Shown in pieces: positions 7,977 to 16,339 of a stretch of 27,677 nucleotides of DNA (within the stretch, counting starts at the first letter, position 1; the number at the start of each line of letters is the position of its first letter). The translations under genes and the position numbers were made by a program. The DNA comes from Ruminococcus sp. (GTDB lineage Bacteria; Bacillota; Clostridia; Oscillospirales; Acutalibacteraceae): positions 1-27,677 of the forward strand of contig SFGA01000024.1 in the NCBI GenBank assembly GCA_004556705.1, read 5' to 3'. The notes below the pieces were generated by a model, which worked only from the letters and a program-made list of their open reading frames with translations, did not search any database and was not told the origin of the DNA.

Positions 7977-9197
7977 TTAAAACTTCTTATATGCTGTTTT
8001 GCCGTTGCAAACCGTCAGCTCGCACTCGCCGAAAACCTCTTCGCCCTCAAACGGGGTAGCTTTTCCCATTGAGAGAAAATCCGACGGATTTATAACAGTC
8101 TTTTTATCTAAATCCCACACGGTAAAGCTGTTGTCGTATTCAAGTCCGAAACGCTTTCTCGGATTGACCGCCAAAAGCTCAACAAGCCTTTCAAGTGAGA
8201 TTATATTCTTTTTAACAAGGTGCGTGTAGAGAAGCTGGAAAGCCGTTTCAATTCCGACAATTCCGAAAGCACTCTTTTCAAGTCCTCTCGACTTCTCCTC
8301 TTGGCTGTGCGGTGCGTGGTCGGTTGCTATCATATCAATAGTGCCGTCCAATACACCCTCGATAAGCGCCTGCCTATCCTCTTTCGAGCGAAGCGGCGGA
8401 TTCATCTTGAACCGTCCGTCCTCTTTCAAGTCCTCGTCCGTAAGTATCAAATAATGCGGCCCCGTTTCGCAGGTTACGTCAATCCCCTGCGCCTTTGCCT
8501 GCCGTATCAGCTCAACGCTCTCCTTACAGGAAATGTGGCAAACGTGATAAGCACAGCCCGTCTGCCTGCATAGTTCAAGGTCTCTCTTAATAGGCTTCCA
8601 CTCGCTCTCGGAGCAAATTCCCCTGTGCGAATGTTTGCTTGCGTAAACGCCGTCGTGAATGTAACCGCCGTGAAGCAGCGAATTATCCTCACAATGAGCG
8701 ACGATAATTTTGCCGAGTGCCTTTGCCCTTTGCATAGCCTCTTTCATCATTTCCTCCGACTGAACACCTCTGCCGTCGTCGGAAAAAGCGATTACGTCCT
8801 TTGCCATACCCTCCATATCGGAAAGCTCTTCGCCGTTTTGACCGACGGTAATTGCTCCGTACGGCAAAACATTTATAACAGCGTCCTTTTTTATTATGTC
8901 AAGCTGCTCCTTCAAGTGCTCCGCAGAGTCGGGTACAGGCTTCAAATTCGGCATTGAAAAGACCGTTGTATAACCGCCGTGAGCCGATGCCTGAGTGCCT
9001 GATTTTATCGTCTCTTTATAAGAAAAGCCCGGCTGACGCAAATGCACATGCACATCGCAAAAGCCGGGAAAAATCATATATTGAGAAGAATTATAAACAC
9101 TTGCTCCAAATTCGGAAAATGCGCCTAAAACCGTTTCCTTTGTGAACTGAGGAAACGATGTCAAGGTACATATCTGAGCATTTATAATGTTGTTCAT
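7977..9197 (-). CDS. pyrC: Dihydroorotase PyrC
   Basis: Zinc amidohydrolase that cyclises carbamoylaspartate to dihydroorotate. First gene of the UMP operon, 406 residues. Metal-binding and active-site motifs seen are DVHVHLRQPG (His50, His52), FSDDGRGV, HCED, and ATDHAPH with the catalytic Asp. The start at 9197 is chosen because GGAGG lies 6 nt upstream. The in-frame ATG at 9236 falls in the leader terminator stem and would add residues not expected for the family. Expression should depend on the attenuator directly upstream. Confidence 0.96.
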   Translation of the reverse strand: MNNIINAQICTLTSFPQFTKETVLGAFSEFGASVYNSSQYMIFPGFCDVHVHLRQPGFSYKETIKSGTQASAHGGYTTVFSMPNLKPVPDSAEHLKEQLDIIKKDAVINVLPYGAITVGQNGEELSDMEGMAKDVIAFSDDGRGVQSEEMMKEAMQRAKALGKIIVAHCEDNSLLHGGYIHDGVYASKHSHRGICSESEWKPIKRDLELCRQTGCAYHVCHISCKESVELIRQAKAQGIDVTCETGPHYLILTDEDLKEDGRFKMNPPLRSKEDRQALIEGVLDGTIDMIATDHAPHSQEEKSRGLEKSAFGIVGIETAFQLLYTHLVKKNIISLERLVELLAVNPRKRFGLEYDNSFTVWDLDKKTVINPSDFLSMGKATPFEGEEVFGECELTVCNGKTAYKKF

Positions 9198-9210
9198 ATA
9201 GTCCTCCGAT

Positions 9211-9241
9211 AAAATAAAAGCCTTGCTTTTCAGCAAGGCTT
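9211..9241 (-). terminator. Intrinsic terminator in the pyr operon leader (attenuator)
   Basis: On the minus strand a perfect 10-bp stem (AAGCCTTGCT / AGCAAGGCTT) closed by a GAAA tetraloop is followed by TTATTTTAT. It ends a few bases before the pyrC ribosome binding site and lies downstream of both the promoter and the PyrR-like loop. That is the arrangement of a transcription attenuator rather than an operon-end terminator. Confidence 0.88.
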
Positions 9242-9295
9242 ATCTGCATAAACAAGCGACGCAATATCCCTGCGCCTTATTCATATACATATAAC

Positions 9296-9332
9296 AAATC
9301 TTGCCGATCTCTCTGTATCGAATTAAAGATTT
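9296..9332 (-). promoter_or_regulatory. PyrR-type RNA binding loop in pyr leader
   Basis: On the minus strand the leader contains CAGAGAGATCGGCAAGA (9315-9299), close to the CAGAGAGG...GGCAAG core recognised by PyrR in Bacillus-type pyr attenuators. It is flanked by a perfect 7-bp inverted repeat AAATCTT / AAGATTT (9332-9326 and 9302-9296), giving a stem with the conserved bases in its interior. GCAAG of this motif can also pair with CTTGC in the terminator stem, a possible antiterminator contact. Expected logic: UMP-bound PyrR stabilises this stem and permits termination. The pyrR gene is not in the window. Confidence 0.78.
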
Positions 9333-9342
9333 ACTTTTGAAT

Positions 9343-9371
9343 ATTATACCATTGAACAGCACCGATGTCAA
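9343..9371 (-). promoter_or_regulatory. Sigma-A promoter of the pyr operon
   Basis: On the minus strand TTGACA (9371-9366) and TATAAT (9348-9343) are separated by exactly 17 bp, a perfect vegetative consensus. Predicted transcription start is near 9336, giving a leader of about 140 nt before pyrC. The -35 box abuts the T-rich tail of the upstream terminator. Confidence 0.92.
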
Positions 9372-9414
9372 CAAAATAATAAGCGGTTTAGCTCAAAAAA
9401 TCGAACTAAACCGC
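9371..9414 (-). terminator. Intrinsic terminator of the purine operon
   Basis: On the minus strand a stem of about 12 bp (GCGGTTTAGTTC / GAGCTAAACCGC, one G-T pair) is followed by TTATTATTTT. It begins about 19 bp beyond the purL stop and separates the purine operon from the pyr promoter. Confidence 0.88.
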
Positions 9415-9433
9415 CTGTTGATTTAAGCTTTAA

Positions 9434-12400
9434 TTATTTGAAGTACTTAACAGCCGCCTCAAACATTTTAATATCGTAATTTCCGGGTACATTTTTGTAA
9501 AGTCCCGAACCGATACGCTCACTGTGTCCCATCTTGCCGAATACTCTGCCGTCGGGAGAAGTAATGCCCTCGATAGCGAACATTGAATCGTTGGGATTGA
9601 ACTGAACGTCGTTTGTAGCATTGCCCGAAAGGTCAACATACTGCGTTGCAATCTGTCCGTTCTCGGCAAGCTTCCTGATAAGCTCCTCGCTTGCCAAGAA
9701 TCTGCCCTCGCCGTGTGAAATCGGAACATTGTAAACCTCGCCGACATCAGTAAGCGAAAGCCACGGAGATTTATTTGACGCAATCCTTGTTCTTACAATC
9801 TTCGACTGGTGTCTTGCGATAGTGTTAAAGGTAAGCGTCGGGCAATTCTCGTCCGTGTCGATAATCTTTCCGTACGGAACAAGTCCCAATTTAATAAGAG
9901 CCTGGAAGCCATTGCAGATACCGCACATAAGGCCGTCTCTGTTTTCAAGAAGGTCGGTAACGCCCTCTTTGACAGCCGCATTTCTGAAGAAAGCAGTTAT
10001 AAACTTACCGCTTCCGTCAGGCTCGTCGCCGCCCGAGAAGCCGCCGGGGATAAATACCATCTGTGCCGTCTTGAGCTTTGTTGCAAATTCCTCAACGCTC
10101 GACTGAATTGCAGAGGATGTGAGGTTTTTGATAACTATGATTTCAGGCTCTGCGCCTGCGTCGCTTACAGCTTTTGCGCTGTCGAACTCGCAGTTTGTGC
10201 CGGGGAATGCAGGAATAAGAACTTTCGGTCTTGCGCACTTAACAGCGGGTGCGGGATAGCTCTCCGCCTTATAGGAGAAGCTCTCAATCGTCTTTGCCTC
10301 GTCCGTGATGTTGCAGGAATATACCTTTTCAAGCTTATCCTCATAGAGCTTGTCAAGCTTTTCAGCCGAAACGCTCTCCGCACCGTAAACGAAGTTTGTA
10401 TCCTCCGTTATCTCACCGACAATTTCCATACCGTCTGCGTCTTCAACTTCAAGAATGAACGAAGCGTAATTGTAGCCGAATATATCGTCAAGTGAAAGTT
10501 TTGAATTGAACTTAAAGCCGAAGCCGTTACCCATTGCCGATTTAAGCACCGCCTCAGCGATACCGCCAAGACCGAGTGTATAGCAGGAAACAGCTTTACC
10601 GCTTCTCAAAAGCTCGGTTACCTTGTCGAATGTTTTAAGCAAAGCTGAGGTTTTCGGAAGTCCGTTTTCGTCAAGCTCTGTTCTTATAATAACAACCTTG
10701 TCGCCTGCCTTCTTAAACTCGGGCGAAACAATATCCTTTGTCTTTTCCGTTGTAACAGCGAACGAAACGAGTGTGGGCGGAACGTCCAAATTCTCGAACG
10801 AGCCACTCATTGAGTCCTTGCCGCCGATTGAGCCTATCGAAAGCTCCTTTTGAGCCTCAAAAGCACCGAGCAATGCCGCAAGAGGCTTGCCCCAACGCTT
10901 TCCGTCCTGACCGGGTTTCTCAAAATACTCTTGGAATGTGAGGTACACATCTTCAAACTTCGCACCTGTCGCAATGAGCTTACATACAGACTCTACAACT
11001 GCAAGATATGCGCCGTGATAGGGACTTTTTTCCGTTATGAACGGGTTGTAGCCCCAAGCCATAAGCGAGCAATCGTCTGTGTGCTTTTTCTCAACGCTTA
11101 TCTTCTGTACCATTGCCTGAATGGGCGTTCTCTGATTTTTACCGCCGAAAGGCATAAGCACCGTGCCTGCGCCGATAGTGGAGTCAAAACGCTCCGAAAG
11201 ACCTCTCTTTGAGCAAATGTTCAAATCCGAGGACATCTTTTCCATATTTTCAACGAAAGAGCCGTCAATCACCTTTTTGTAGTCCTGAGGTTTTTCGGGT
11301 GTGATTGTAATGTGCTTATCCGCACCGTTTGAGTTCAAGAACTCACGGCTTATATCGACAATCTTGTTGCCGTTCCAAGTCATTGTAAGACGGGGATCTG
11401 CCTTTACAACTGCAACGGGAGTAGCCTCAAGATTTTCCTTGTGTGCAAGAGCCAAAAATGCGTCAACATTTTCTTTCTCAACAACAACAGCCATTCTCTC
11501 CTGCGACTCGGAAATTGCAAGCTCTGTGCCGTCAAGTCCCTCGTATTTTTTCGGAACTGCGTTAAGGTCAATATCAAGACCGTCGGCAAGCTCGCCGATA
11601 GCAACCGAAACGCCGCCTGCGCCGAAGTCGTTACAACGCTTAATCATAAGGCACGCTTCTTTATTTCTGAAGAGCCTTTGAAGCTTTCTCTCCTCGGGAG
11701 CGTTACCCTTTTGCACCTCGGCACCGCAGGTTTCAACCGAATGTGCGTTGTGAGCCTTTGAAGAGCCTGTTGCACCGCCTATACCGTCACGACCTGTTCT
11801 TCCGCCCAAGAGAATTACAATATCGCCGGGGTCGGGAACTTCACGTCTTACATTTTCCTGCGGAGCAGCAGCGATAACCGCACCGATTTCCATTCTCTTT
11901 GCAGCGTAACCGGGGTGATAAATCTCATCAACAATACCTGTTGCAAGACCTATCTGGTTGCCGTATGACGAATAACCTGCGGCAGCGGTTGTAACAAGCT
12001 TTCTCTGCGGAAGCTTACCGGGAATTGTCTCGCTTACGGGAACTGTCGGATCAGCCGCACCCGTTACACGCATTGCACCGTAAACATAGCTTCTGCCCGA
12101 AAGCGGGTCACGGATAGCACCGCCGATACAGGTAGCGGCACCGCCGAACGGCTCAATTTCAGTCGGGTGGTTATGTGTTTCATTCTTAAAGAGAAGAAGC
12201 CACGGCTCTTTTTTGCCGTCAACCTCAATTTCGATTTTAACTGTACAAGCGTTGATTTCCTCGGACTCGTCCAATTTATTGAGCTTGCCGTTTTTCTTCA
12301 AATATTTAACGGCAACCGTTGCCAAATCCATAAGGCAAACAGGCTTTGTCCTGCCCAAATCCTTGCGGACAGCCATATAGTCGTCATAAGCCTTCTGCAA

Positions 12401-13120
12401 AAGCTCGTCCTCGAACTTTGCGTCGTCGATAACCGTCAAAAATGTTGTGTGACGGCAATGATCCGACCAATATGTGTCTATCATACGGATTTCCGTAAGG
12501 GTGGGATCTCTGTGCTCTGACTTAAAGTAGTCCTGACAGAACTTAATATCGTCCTTATCCATTGCAAGACCGTAGTCGTCAACAAATTTTGCAAGCTCCG
12601 CTTCGTCATAAGCGTTAAAGCCGTCAAGAGTTTTAACCGTTGTGGGAACGGCATAATCAACCTTGAGAGTTTCGAACCTGTCAAGCGTAGCCTCTCTTGC
12701 TTCAACGGGGTTTATAACGTATTTTTTAATCTCGTCAATATCACTCTGTGAGAGCTTGCCGTAAAGAGCGTAAACCTTTGCCGAACGGATAAGCGGTCTG
12801 TCGCCCTGCGAGATAATCTGAATACACTGTGCGGCGGAGTCTGCTCTCTGGTCAAACTGACCGGGAAGATACTCAACCGCAAAAACGGTTGCGCCGTCCG
12901 TGTTTATCTCTTCGCTTGCAATATCAATCTGCGGCTCTGAAAATACGGTCTTTACCGAATAATCAAAAAGCTCCTTTGTGATATTTTCAGCGTCATATCT
13001 GTTTATAATTCTAACATCTTCAAGGCTTTTAATGCCCAAAAGATTTCTTGCATCACCGAGTAATGCTTTGGCTTCGTTTGCCAATTCTTTTTTCTTTTCA
13101 ACGAAAATTCTGTAAACCAA
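9434..13120 (-). CDS. purL: Phosphoribosylformylglycinamidine synthase, single-chain PurL
   Basis: Converts FGAR to FGAM with glutamine and ATP. The 1228 residues hold an N-terminal region, the two AIRS-like synthase halves (THNHPTEIEPFGGAATC and GGKDSMSGSF motifs) and a fused class I glutaminase domain from about 965. That domain has nucleophile Cys1069 in GICNGFQ and His1199/Glu1201 in GHSERIG. This fused clostridial form replaces separate purS, purQ and purL, none of which is present. The start is TTG at 13120, 8 nt after AAGGAGG contributed by the end of purD; a nearby ATG is out of frame. Last gene of the purine operon. Confidence 0.96.
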   Translation of the reverse strand: MVYRIFVEKKKELANEAKALLGDARNLLGIKSLEDVRIINRYDAENITKELFDYSVKTVFSEPQIDIASEEINTDGATVFAVEYLPGQFDQRADSAAQCIQIISQGDRPLIRSAKVYALYGKLSQSDIDEIKKYVINPVEAREATLDRFETLKVDYAVPTTVKTLDGFNAYDEAELAKFVDDYGLAMDKDDIKFCQDYFKSEHRDPTLTEIRMIDTYWSDHCRHTTFLTVIDDAKFEDELLQKAYDDYMAVRKDLGRTKPVCLMDLATVAVKYLKKNGKLNKLDESEEINACTVKIEIEVDGKKEPWLLLFKNETHNHPTEIEPFGGAATCIGGAIRDPLSGRSYVYGAMRVTGAADPTVPVSETIPGKLPQRKLVTTAAAGYSSYGNQIGLATGIVDEIYHPGYAAKRMEIGAVIAAAPQENVRREVPDPGDIVILLGGRTGRDGIGGATGSSKAHNAHSVETCGAEVQKGNAPEERKLQRLFRNKEACLMIKRCNDFGAGGVSVAIGELADGLDIDLNAVPKKYEGLDGTELAISESQERMAVVVEKENVDAFLALAHKENLEATPVAVVKADPRLTMTWNGNKIVDISREFLNSNGADKHITITPEKPQDYKKVIDGSFVENMEKMSSDLNICSKRGLSERFDSTIGAGTVLMPFGGKNQRTPIQAMVQKISVEKKHTDDCSLMAWGYNPFITEKSPYHGAYLAVVESVCKLIATGAKFEDVYLTFQEYFEKPGQDGKRWGKPLAALLGAFEAQKELSIGSIGGKDSMSGSFENLDVPPTLVSFAVTTEKTKDIVSPEFKKAGDKVVIIRTELDENGLPKTSALLKTFDKVTELLRSGKAVSCYTLGLGGIAEAVLKSAMGNGFGFKFNSKLSLDDIFGYNYASFILEVEDADGMEIVGEITEDTNFVYGAESVSAEKLDKLYEDKLEKVYSCNITDEAKTIESFSYKAESYPAPAVKCARPKVLIPAFPGTNCEFDSAKAVSDAGAEPEIIVIKNLTSSAIQSSVEEFATKLKTAQMVFIPGGFSGGDEPDGSGKFITAFFRNAAVKEGVTDLLENRDGLMCGICNGFQALIKLGLVPYGKIIDTDENCPTLTFNTIARHQSKIVRTRIASNKSPWLSLTDVGEVYNVPISHGEGRFLASEELIRKLAENGQIATQYVDLSGNATNDVQFNPNDSMFAIEGITSPDGRVFGKMGHSERIGSGLYKNVPGNYDIKMFEAAVKYFK

Positions 13121-13123
13121 GAA

Positions 13124-14392
13124 TCATACCTCCTTGCATTTAAGCGCCTTTTGTCCTATATCGTGCCTGTAATAAGCATTGCCGAAGCAAACCTTCTCAA
13201 CGGCATTATACGACAAAGCTATCGCTTGTTCAAGTGTATCCGCAATCTTCGTAACACCTAAAACTCGTCCGCCGTTTGTCAAAAGCTTTCCGTTTTCGAG
13301 TTTTGCGCCTGCAACATAGACGTTATCTTCGACTTCCTCGGGAATTGTAATTTCATATCCCTTTTCGTATTTAACGGGATAGCCCTCGGACGCCATAATT
13401 ACACAGCAAGCGCTTTTATCGGAGAATTTAACCTCACAATCAGCAAGGGTTTCGTCCGTAACGGCTCTCATAACCGTGAGCAAATCGCTCTCTAAAAGCG
13501 GAAGAACAACCTGTGTTTCGGGATCGCCGAAACGGCAGTTGTATTCGATAACCTTCGGTCCTTTTTCGGTGAGCATAAGACCGAAATAAAGGCAACCCTT
13601 AAAGGTTCTGCCCTCTTTATTCATAGCGTCGATTGTCGGCAGGAAAATCTTTTCCATACATTCGTCTGCGATTGCCTTTGTGTAATAGGGATTGGGAGCA
13701 ACCGTACCCATACCGCCCGTGTTAAGACCCGTGTCATTGTCGCCTGCACGCTTGTGATCCATTGACGAAATCATAGGAATAACCGTTTTGCCGTCCGTAA
13801 ATGAGAGAACGGAAACCTCGGGGCCTGTCAAAAATTCCTCGATTACAATACTGTCGCCGCTTTTTCCGAACTGCTTGTCCTTCATTATCGAAACAACAGC
13901 GTTTTTAGCCTCTTCCCTTGTCATTGCGATAATAACGCCCTTACCGAGAGCCAAACCGTCAGCCTTAACGACTGTGGGGATAGGACAGCTTTCAACATAT
14001 TTAAGAGCCTCGTCGGCATCTGTGAAAACCTCATACTGTGCGGTGGGAATGTTATATTTTTTCATAAGGTCTTTTGAGAAAACCTTGCTTCCCTCGATTA
14101 TAGCCGCATTTTTCCTCGGTCCGAAGCAGGGAACACCCTTTTCCTCAAGTGCGTCAACCATACCGAGCACCAACGGATCGTCGGGTGCTACTACGGCATA
14201 ATCTATTTTGTTCTCAACAGCAAATTCTACAGCCTTTTCAATATCCGTAGCGCCGATATTCACAAGCTCTGCATCCTTTGCCATACCGCCGTTTCCGGGG
14301 AGAGCATAAATTTTTTCAACGTCCTTGTTTTCCTTGATTTTTTTGATGATAGCGTGTTCTCTTCCGCCACCGCCGACAACCATTATTTTCAT
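13124..14392 (-). CDS. purD: Phosphoribosylamine-glycine ligase PurD
   Basis: GAR synthetase, joining glycine to phosphoribosylamine with ATP. The 422 residues are full length. The N-terminus MKIMVVGGGGREHAI is the family signature, followed by an ATP-grasp core (VVKADGLALGKGVI; GCLYFGLMLTEKGPKVIEYNCRFGDPE) with metal-binding Glu and Asn. It lies 11 nt after the AICAR transformylase stop, with AGAGG before the ATG, and its last codons form the purL ribosome binding site. Confidence 0.97.
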   Translation of the reverse strand: MKIMVVGGGGREHAIIKKIKENKDVEKIYALPGNGGMAKDAELVNIGATDIEKAVEFAVENKIDYAVVAPDDPLVLGMVDALEEKGVPCFGPRKNAAIIEGSKVFSKDLMKKYNIPTAQYEVFTDADEALKYVESCPIPTVVKADGLALGKGVIIAMTREEAKNAVVSIMKDKQFGKSGDSIVIEEFLTGPEVSVLSFTDGKTVIPMISSMDHKRAGDNDTGLNTGGMGTVAPNPYYTKAIADECMEKIFLPTIDAMNKEGRTFKGCLYFGLMLTEKGPKVIEYNCRFGDPETQVVLPLLESDLLTVMRAVTDETLADCEVKFSDKSACCVIMASEGYPVKYEKGYEITIPEEVEDNVYVAGAKLENGKLLTNGGRVLGVTKIADTLEQAIALSYNAVEKVCFGNAYYRHDIGQKALKCKEV

Positions 14393-14403
14393 TGTGTTAC
14401 CTC

Positions 14404-15588
14404 TTAATGATGGAATAATCTCATACCTGTAAATGCCATTGCCATACCGTGCTTATCGCAGCACTCGATAACAACGTCATCTCTTATTGAACCGCCCGGC
14501 TCTGCAATGTATTTAACGCCTGAACGGAACGCTCTCTCGATGTTATCCGAGAACGGGAAGAATGCGTCAGAGCCTAATGCTACGTCGGTTTTGGTAGCAA
14601 GATAAGCCATTTGTTCCTCATGTGTAAAGGGCTCGGGCTTTACAGTGAAATACCTCTCCCATACGCCGTCTGCGCATACATCTTCTTCGTTCTGATTGAT
14701 ATATCCGTCAATTACGTTGTCTCTGTCAGGTCTGCCTATATCCTCTCTGAACGGAAGATTGATAACCTTGTCTGCCTGTCTCAAGAACCAAGTGTCTGCC
14801 TTTGTACCTGCAAGGCGTGTGCAATGAATTCTTGACTGCTGACCTGCGCCTACGCCGATAGCCTGTCCGTCAACGGCATAGCAAACCGAGTTCGACTGTG
14901 TGTATTTAAGAGTGATGAGCGCAACAATCAAATCACGAACTGCACTTTCGGGCAAGTCCTTATTCTTTGTAACAACATTTTTAAGCAAATCAGCGTCAAT
15001 TTTGAAATTGTTTCTGCCCTGCTCAAAGGTAATTCCGAACACCTGCTTTTTTTCCTGCGGTGCGGGAACATAATTCGGGTCGATTTTAACTATATTATAA
15101 TTGCCTTTTCTTTTCTGCTTGAGAATTTCAAGTGCCTCGGGCTCGTATCCGGGTGCGATAATTCCGTCGGAAACCTCACGCTTAATCATCTTTGCGGTGG
15201 TAACGTCGCAAACATCGGAAAGTGCAACCCAATCGCCGAAAGAGCACATTCTGTCCGTACCTCTCGCTCTCGCATAAGCGCAAGCAAGCGGAGACTCGTC
15301 AAGTCTCTCAATATCGTCAACAAAGCAAGCCTTTTTAAGAGTATCCGAAAGCGGAATACCCACAGCCGCCGAAGTGGGACTAACGTGCTTGAACGAGGTA
15401 ACGGCAGGAAGTCCGAGAGCCTCTTTAAGCTCCTTTACAAGCTGCCAGGAGTTGAAAGCGTCAAGGAAATTTATGTAACCCGGTCTGCCGCACAGAATCT
15501 CAATCGGCAAATCGCTTCCGTCCTCCATATAAATTTTAGACGGCTTCTGATTGGGGTTACAGCCGTATTTAAGTTCAAATTCTTTCAT
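14404..15588 (-). CDS. Stand-alone AICAR formyltransferase (PurH C-terminal domain only)
   Basis: Transfers formyl from 10-formyltetrahydrofolate to AICAR, giving FAICAR. The 394 residues match only the transformylase part of bifunctional PurH: KYGCNPNQ at 8-15, the catalytic Lys67-His68 in SFKHVSPTSAAVG, and VGAGQQSRIHCTRLAG. The MGS-like IMP cyclohydrolase domain that normally forms the first about 200 residues is absent. The start at 15588 has GAGG upstream and the PurO-like gene ends 11 nt before, so this is a genuine separate gene, not a frameshift. The missing activity is supplied by the gene directly upstream. Confidence 0.93.
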   Translation of the reverse strand: MKEFELKYGCNPNQKPSKIYMEDGSDLPIEILCGRPGYINFLDAFNSWQLVKELKEALGLPAVTSFKHVSPTSAAVGIPLSDTLKKACFVDDIERLDESPLACAYARARGTDRMCSFGDWVALSDVCDVTTAKMIKREVSDGIIAPGYEPEALEILKQKRKGNYNIVKIDPNYVPAPQEKKQVFGITFEQGRNNFKIDADLLKNVVTKNKDLPESAVRDLIVALITLKYTQSNSVCYAVDGQAIGVGAGQQSRIHCTRLAGTKADTWFLRQADKVINLPFREDIGRPDRDNVIDGYINQNEEDVCADGVWERYFTVKPEPFTHEEQMAYLATKTDVALGSDAFFPFSDNIERAFRSGVKYIAEPGGSIRDDVVIECCDKHGMAMAFTGMRLFHH

Positions 15589-15598
15589 CTTCGTTACC

Positions 15599-16315
15599 TC
15601 ACTTATTTTTATTAACTATTCTTGACTCGTATTTGCCTGTTTCAATGTCAATGTATCTTACGAAAAGCGAAACCTTGTTGTCTACGTTTAGATTTTCCCA
15701 GATAAGATTTGTGAGAGTATCAATATCGGTATCGGGAAGCTCAACCGTTTTCGGCTCGCCCTCGAAGCTCGGAAGCGGATTTCCGTCGCATTTATAAGTG
15801 TGAATGAATTTTGCTTTACCGCAAAGGGGATTTTGGTACGCATAGGTGTATCTCTGGCAGGAGCTGCCGTTACCGTCTGCCGATTTAAGGATTGACATAG
15901 CGTAATTCATTTCGCCGTTGTCAAGGTGTATAATGCCCGAAATTCTCGGTGTGAAATTCGGTGCGTCGTCCTCAAATTCTCTTGTGCGAAGAGCCTGTTC
16001 AAAGGTCATCTGCTTGTCCATAAGCTCATAAATCGTATCGGTCTGGTCGCCGTTTGTTACAATCGTCTTGTTACCGAGAACTCTTACGGGAGCGTAGATG
16101 ATAAGGTGGGGGTCAACCATCTTCGACTCGTCAAAAGCCTGAGTGCGAATACCCTCGCCGTCCTCAACAAACACACGGTTTCTACTGTTCTCACTTCTGC
16201 CCATAATGAAATAAGCCGTAACAGCCTTTTTGCCGTCTGCGCTCTTTCCTATCATAATTCCCCTGCCGTGATATGCGAGAGAATTAAGCTCTTCCTTAAT
16301 CGATTTTATCTCCAT
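15599..16315 (-). CDS. IMP cyclohydrolase, PurO-like
   Basis: Closes FAICAR to IMP, the final step of the pathway. The 238-residue product resembles the archaeal-type PurO/IMP cyclohydrolase family (YHGRGIMIGKSADGKKAVTAYFIMGRS near the start; ISGIIHLDNGEMNYAMSILKS in the middle), not the MGS-like domain of PurH. The ATG at 16315 is preferred over a TTG at 16333 because AAAGGA lies about 9 nt upstream of it. Its position immediately before the transformylase gene lets the pair do the work of one bifunctional PurH. Family recognised from motifs by eye. Confidence 0.88.
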   Translation of the reverse strand: MEIKSIKEELNSLAYHGRGIMIGKSADGKKAVTAYFIMGRSENSRNRVFVEDGEGIRTQAFDESKMVDPHLIIYAPVRVLGNKTIVTNGDQTDTIYELMDKQMTFEQALRTREFEDDAPNFTPRISGIIHLDNGEMNYAMSILKSADGNGSSCQRYTYAYQNPLCGKAKFIHTYKCDGNPLPSFEGEPKTVELPDTDIDTLTNLIWENLNVDNKVSLFVRYIDIETGKYESRIVNKNK

Positions 16316-16339
16316 AAAGCAATATCCTTTCAAAATTTA

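Noticed and set aside
9198..9236. Longer pyrC starting at ATG 9236
   Set aside because: This start lies in the leader terminator stem; the ATG at 9197 has a strong GGAGG at proper spacing.
9809..10495. 228-residue open frame on the plus strand inside purL
   Set aside because: It is antisense to an intact purL, cysteine- and arginine-rich as expected for a shadow frame, has no ribosome binding site and resembles no family.
14404..16315. Frameshifted bifunctional purH
   Set aside because: The two products are each complete, carry separate ribosome binding sites, come in the opposite order to a disrupted gene's remnants, and the cyclohydrolase is of the PurO type, not the PurH N-terminal domain.
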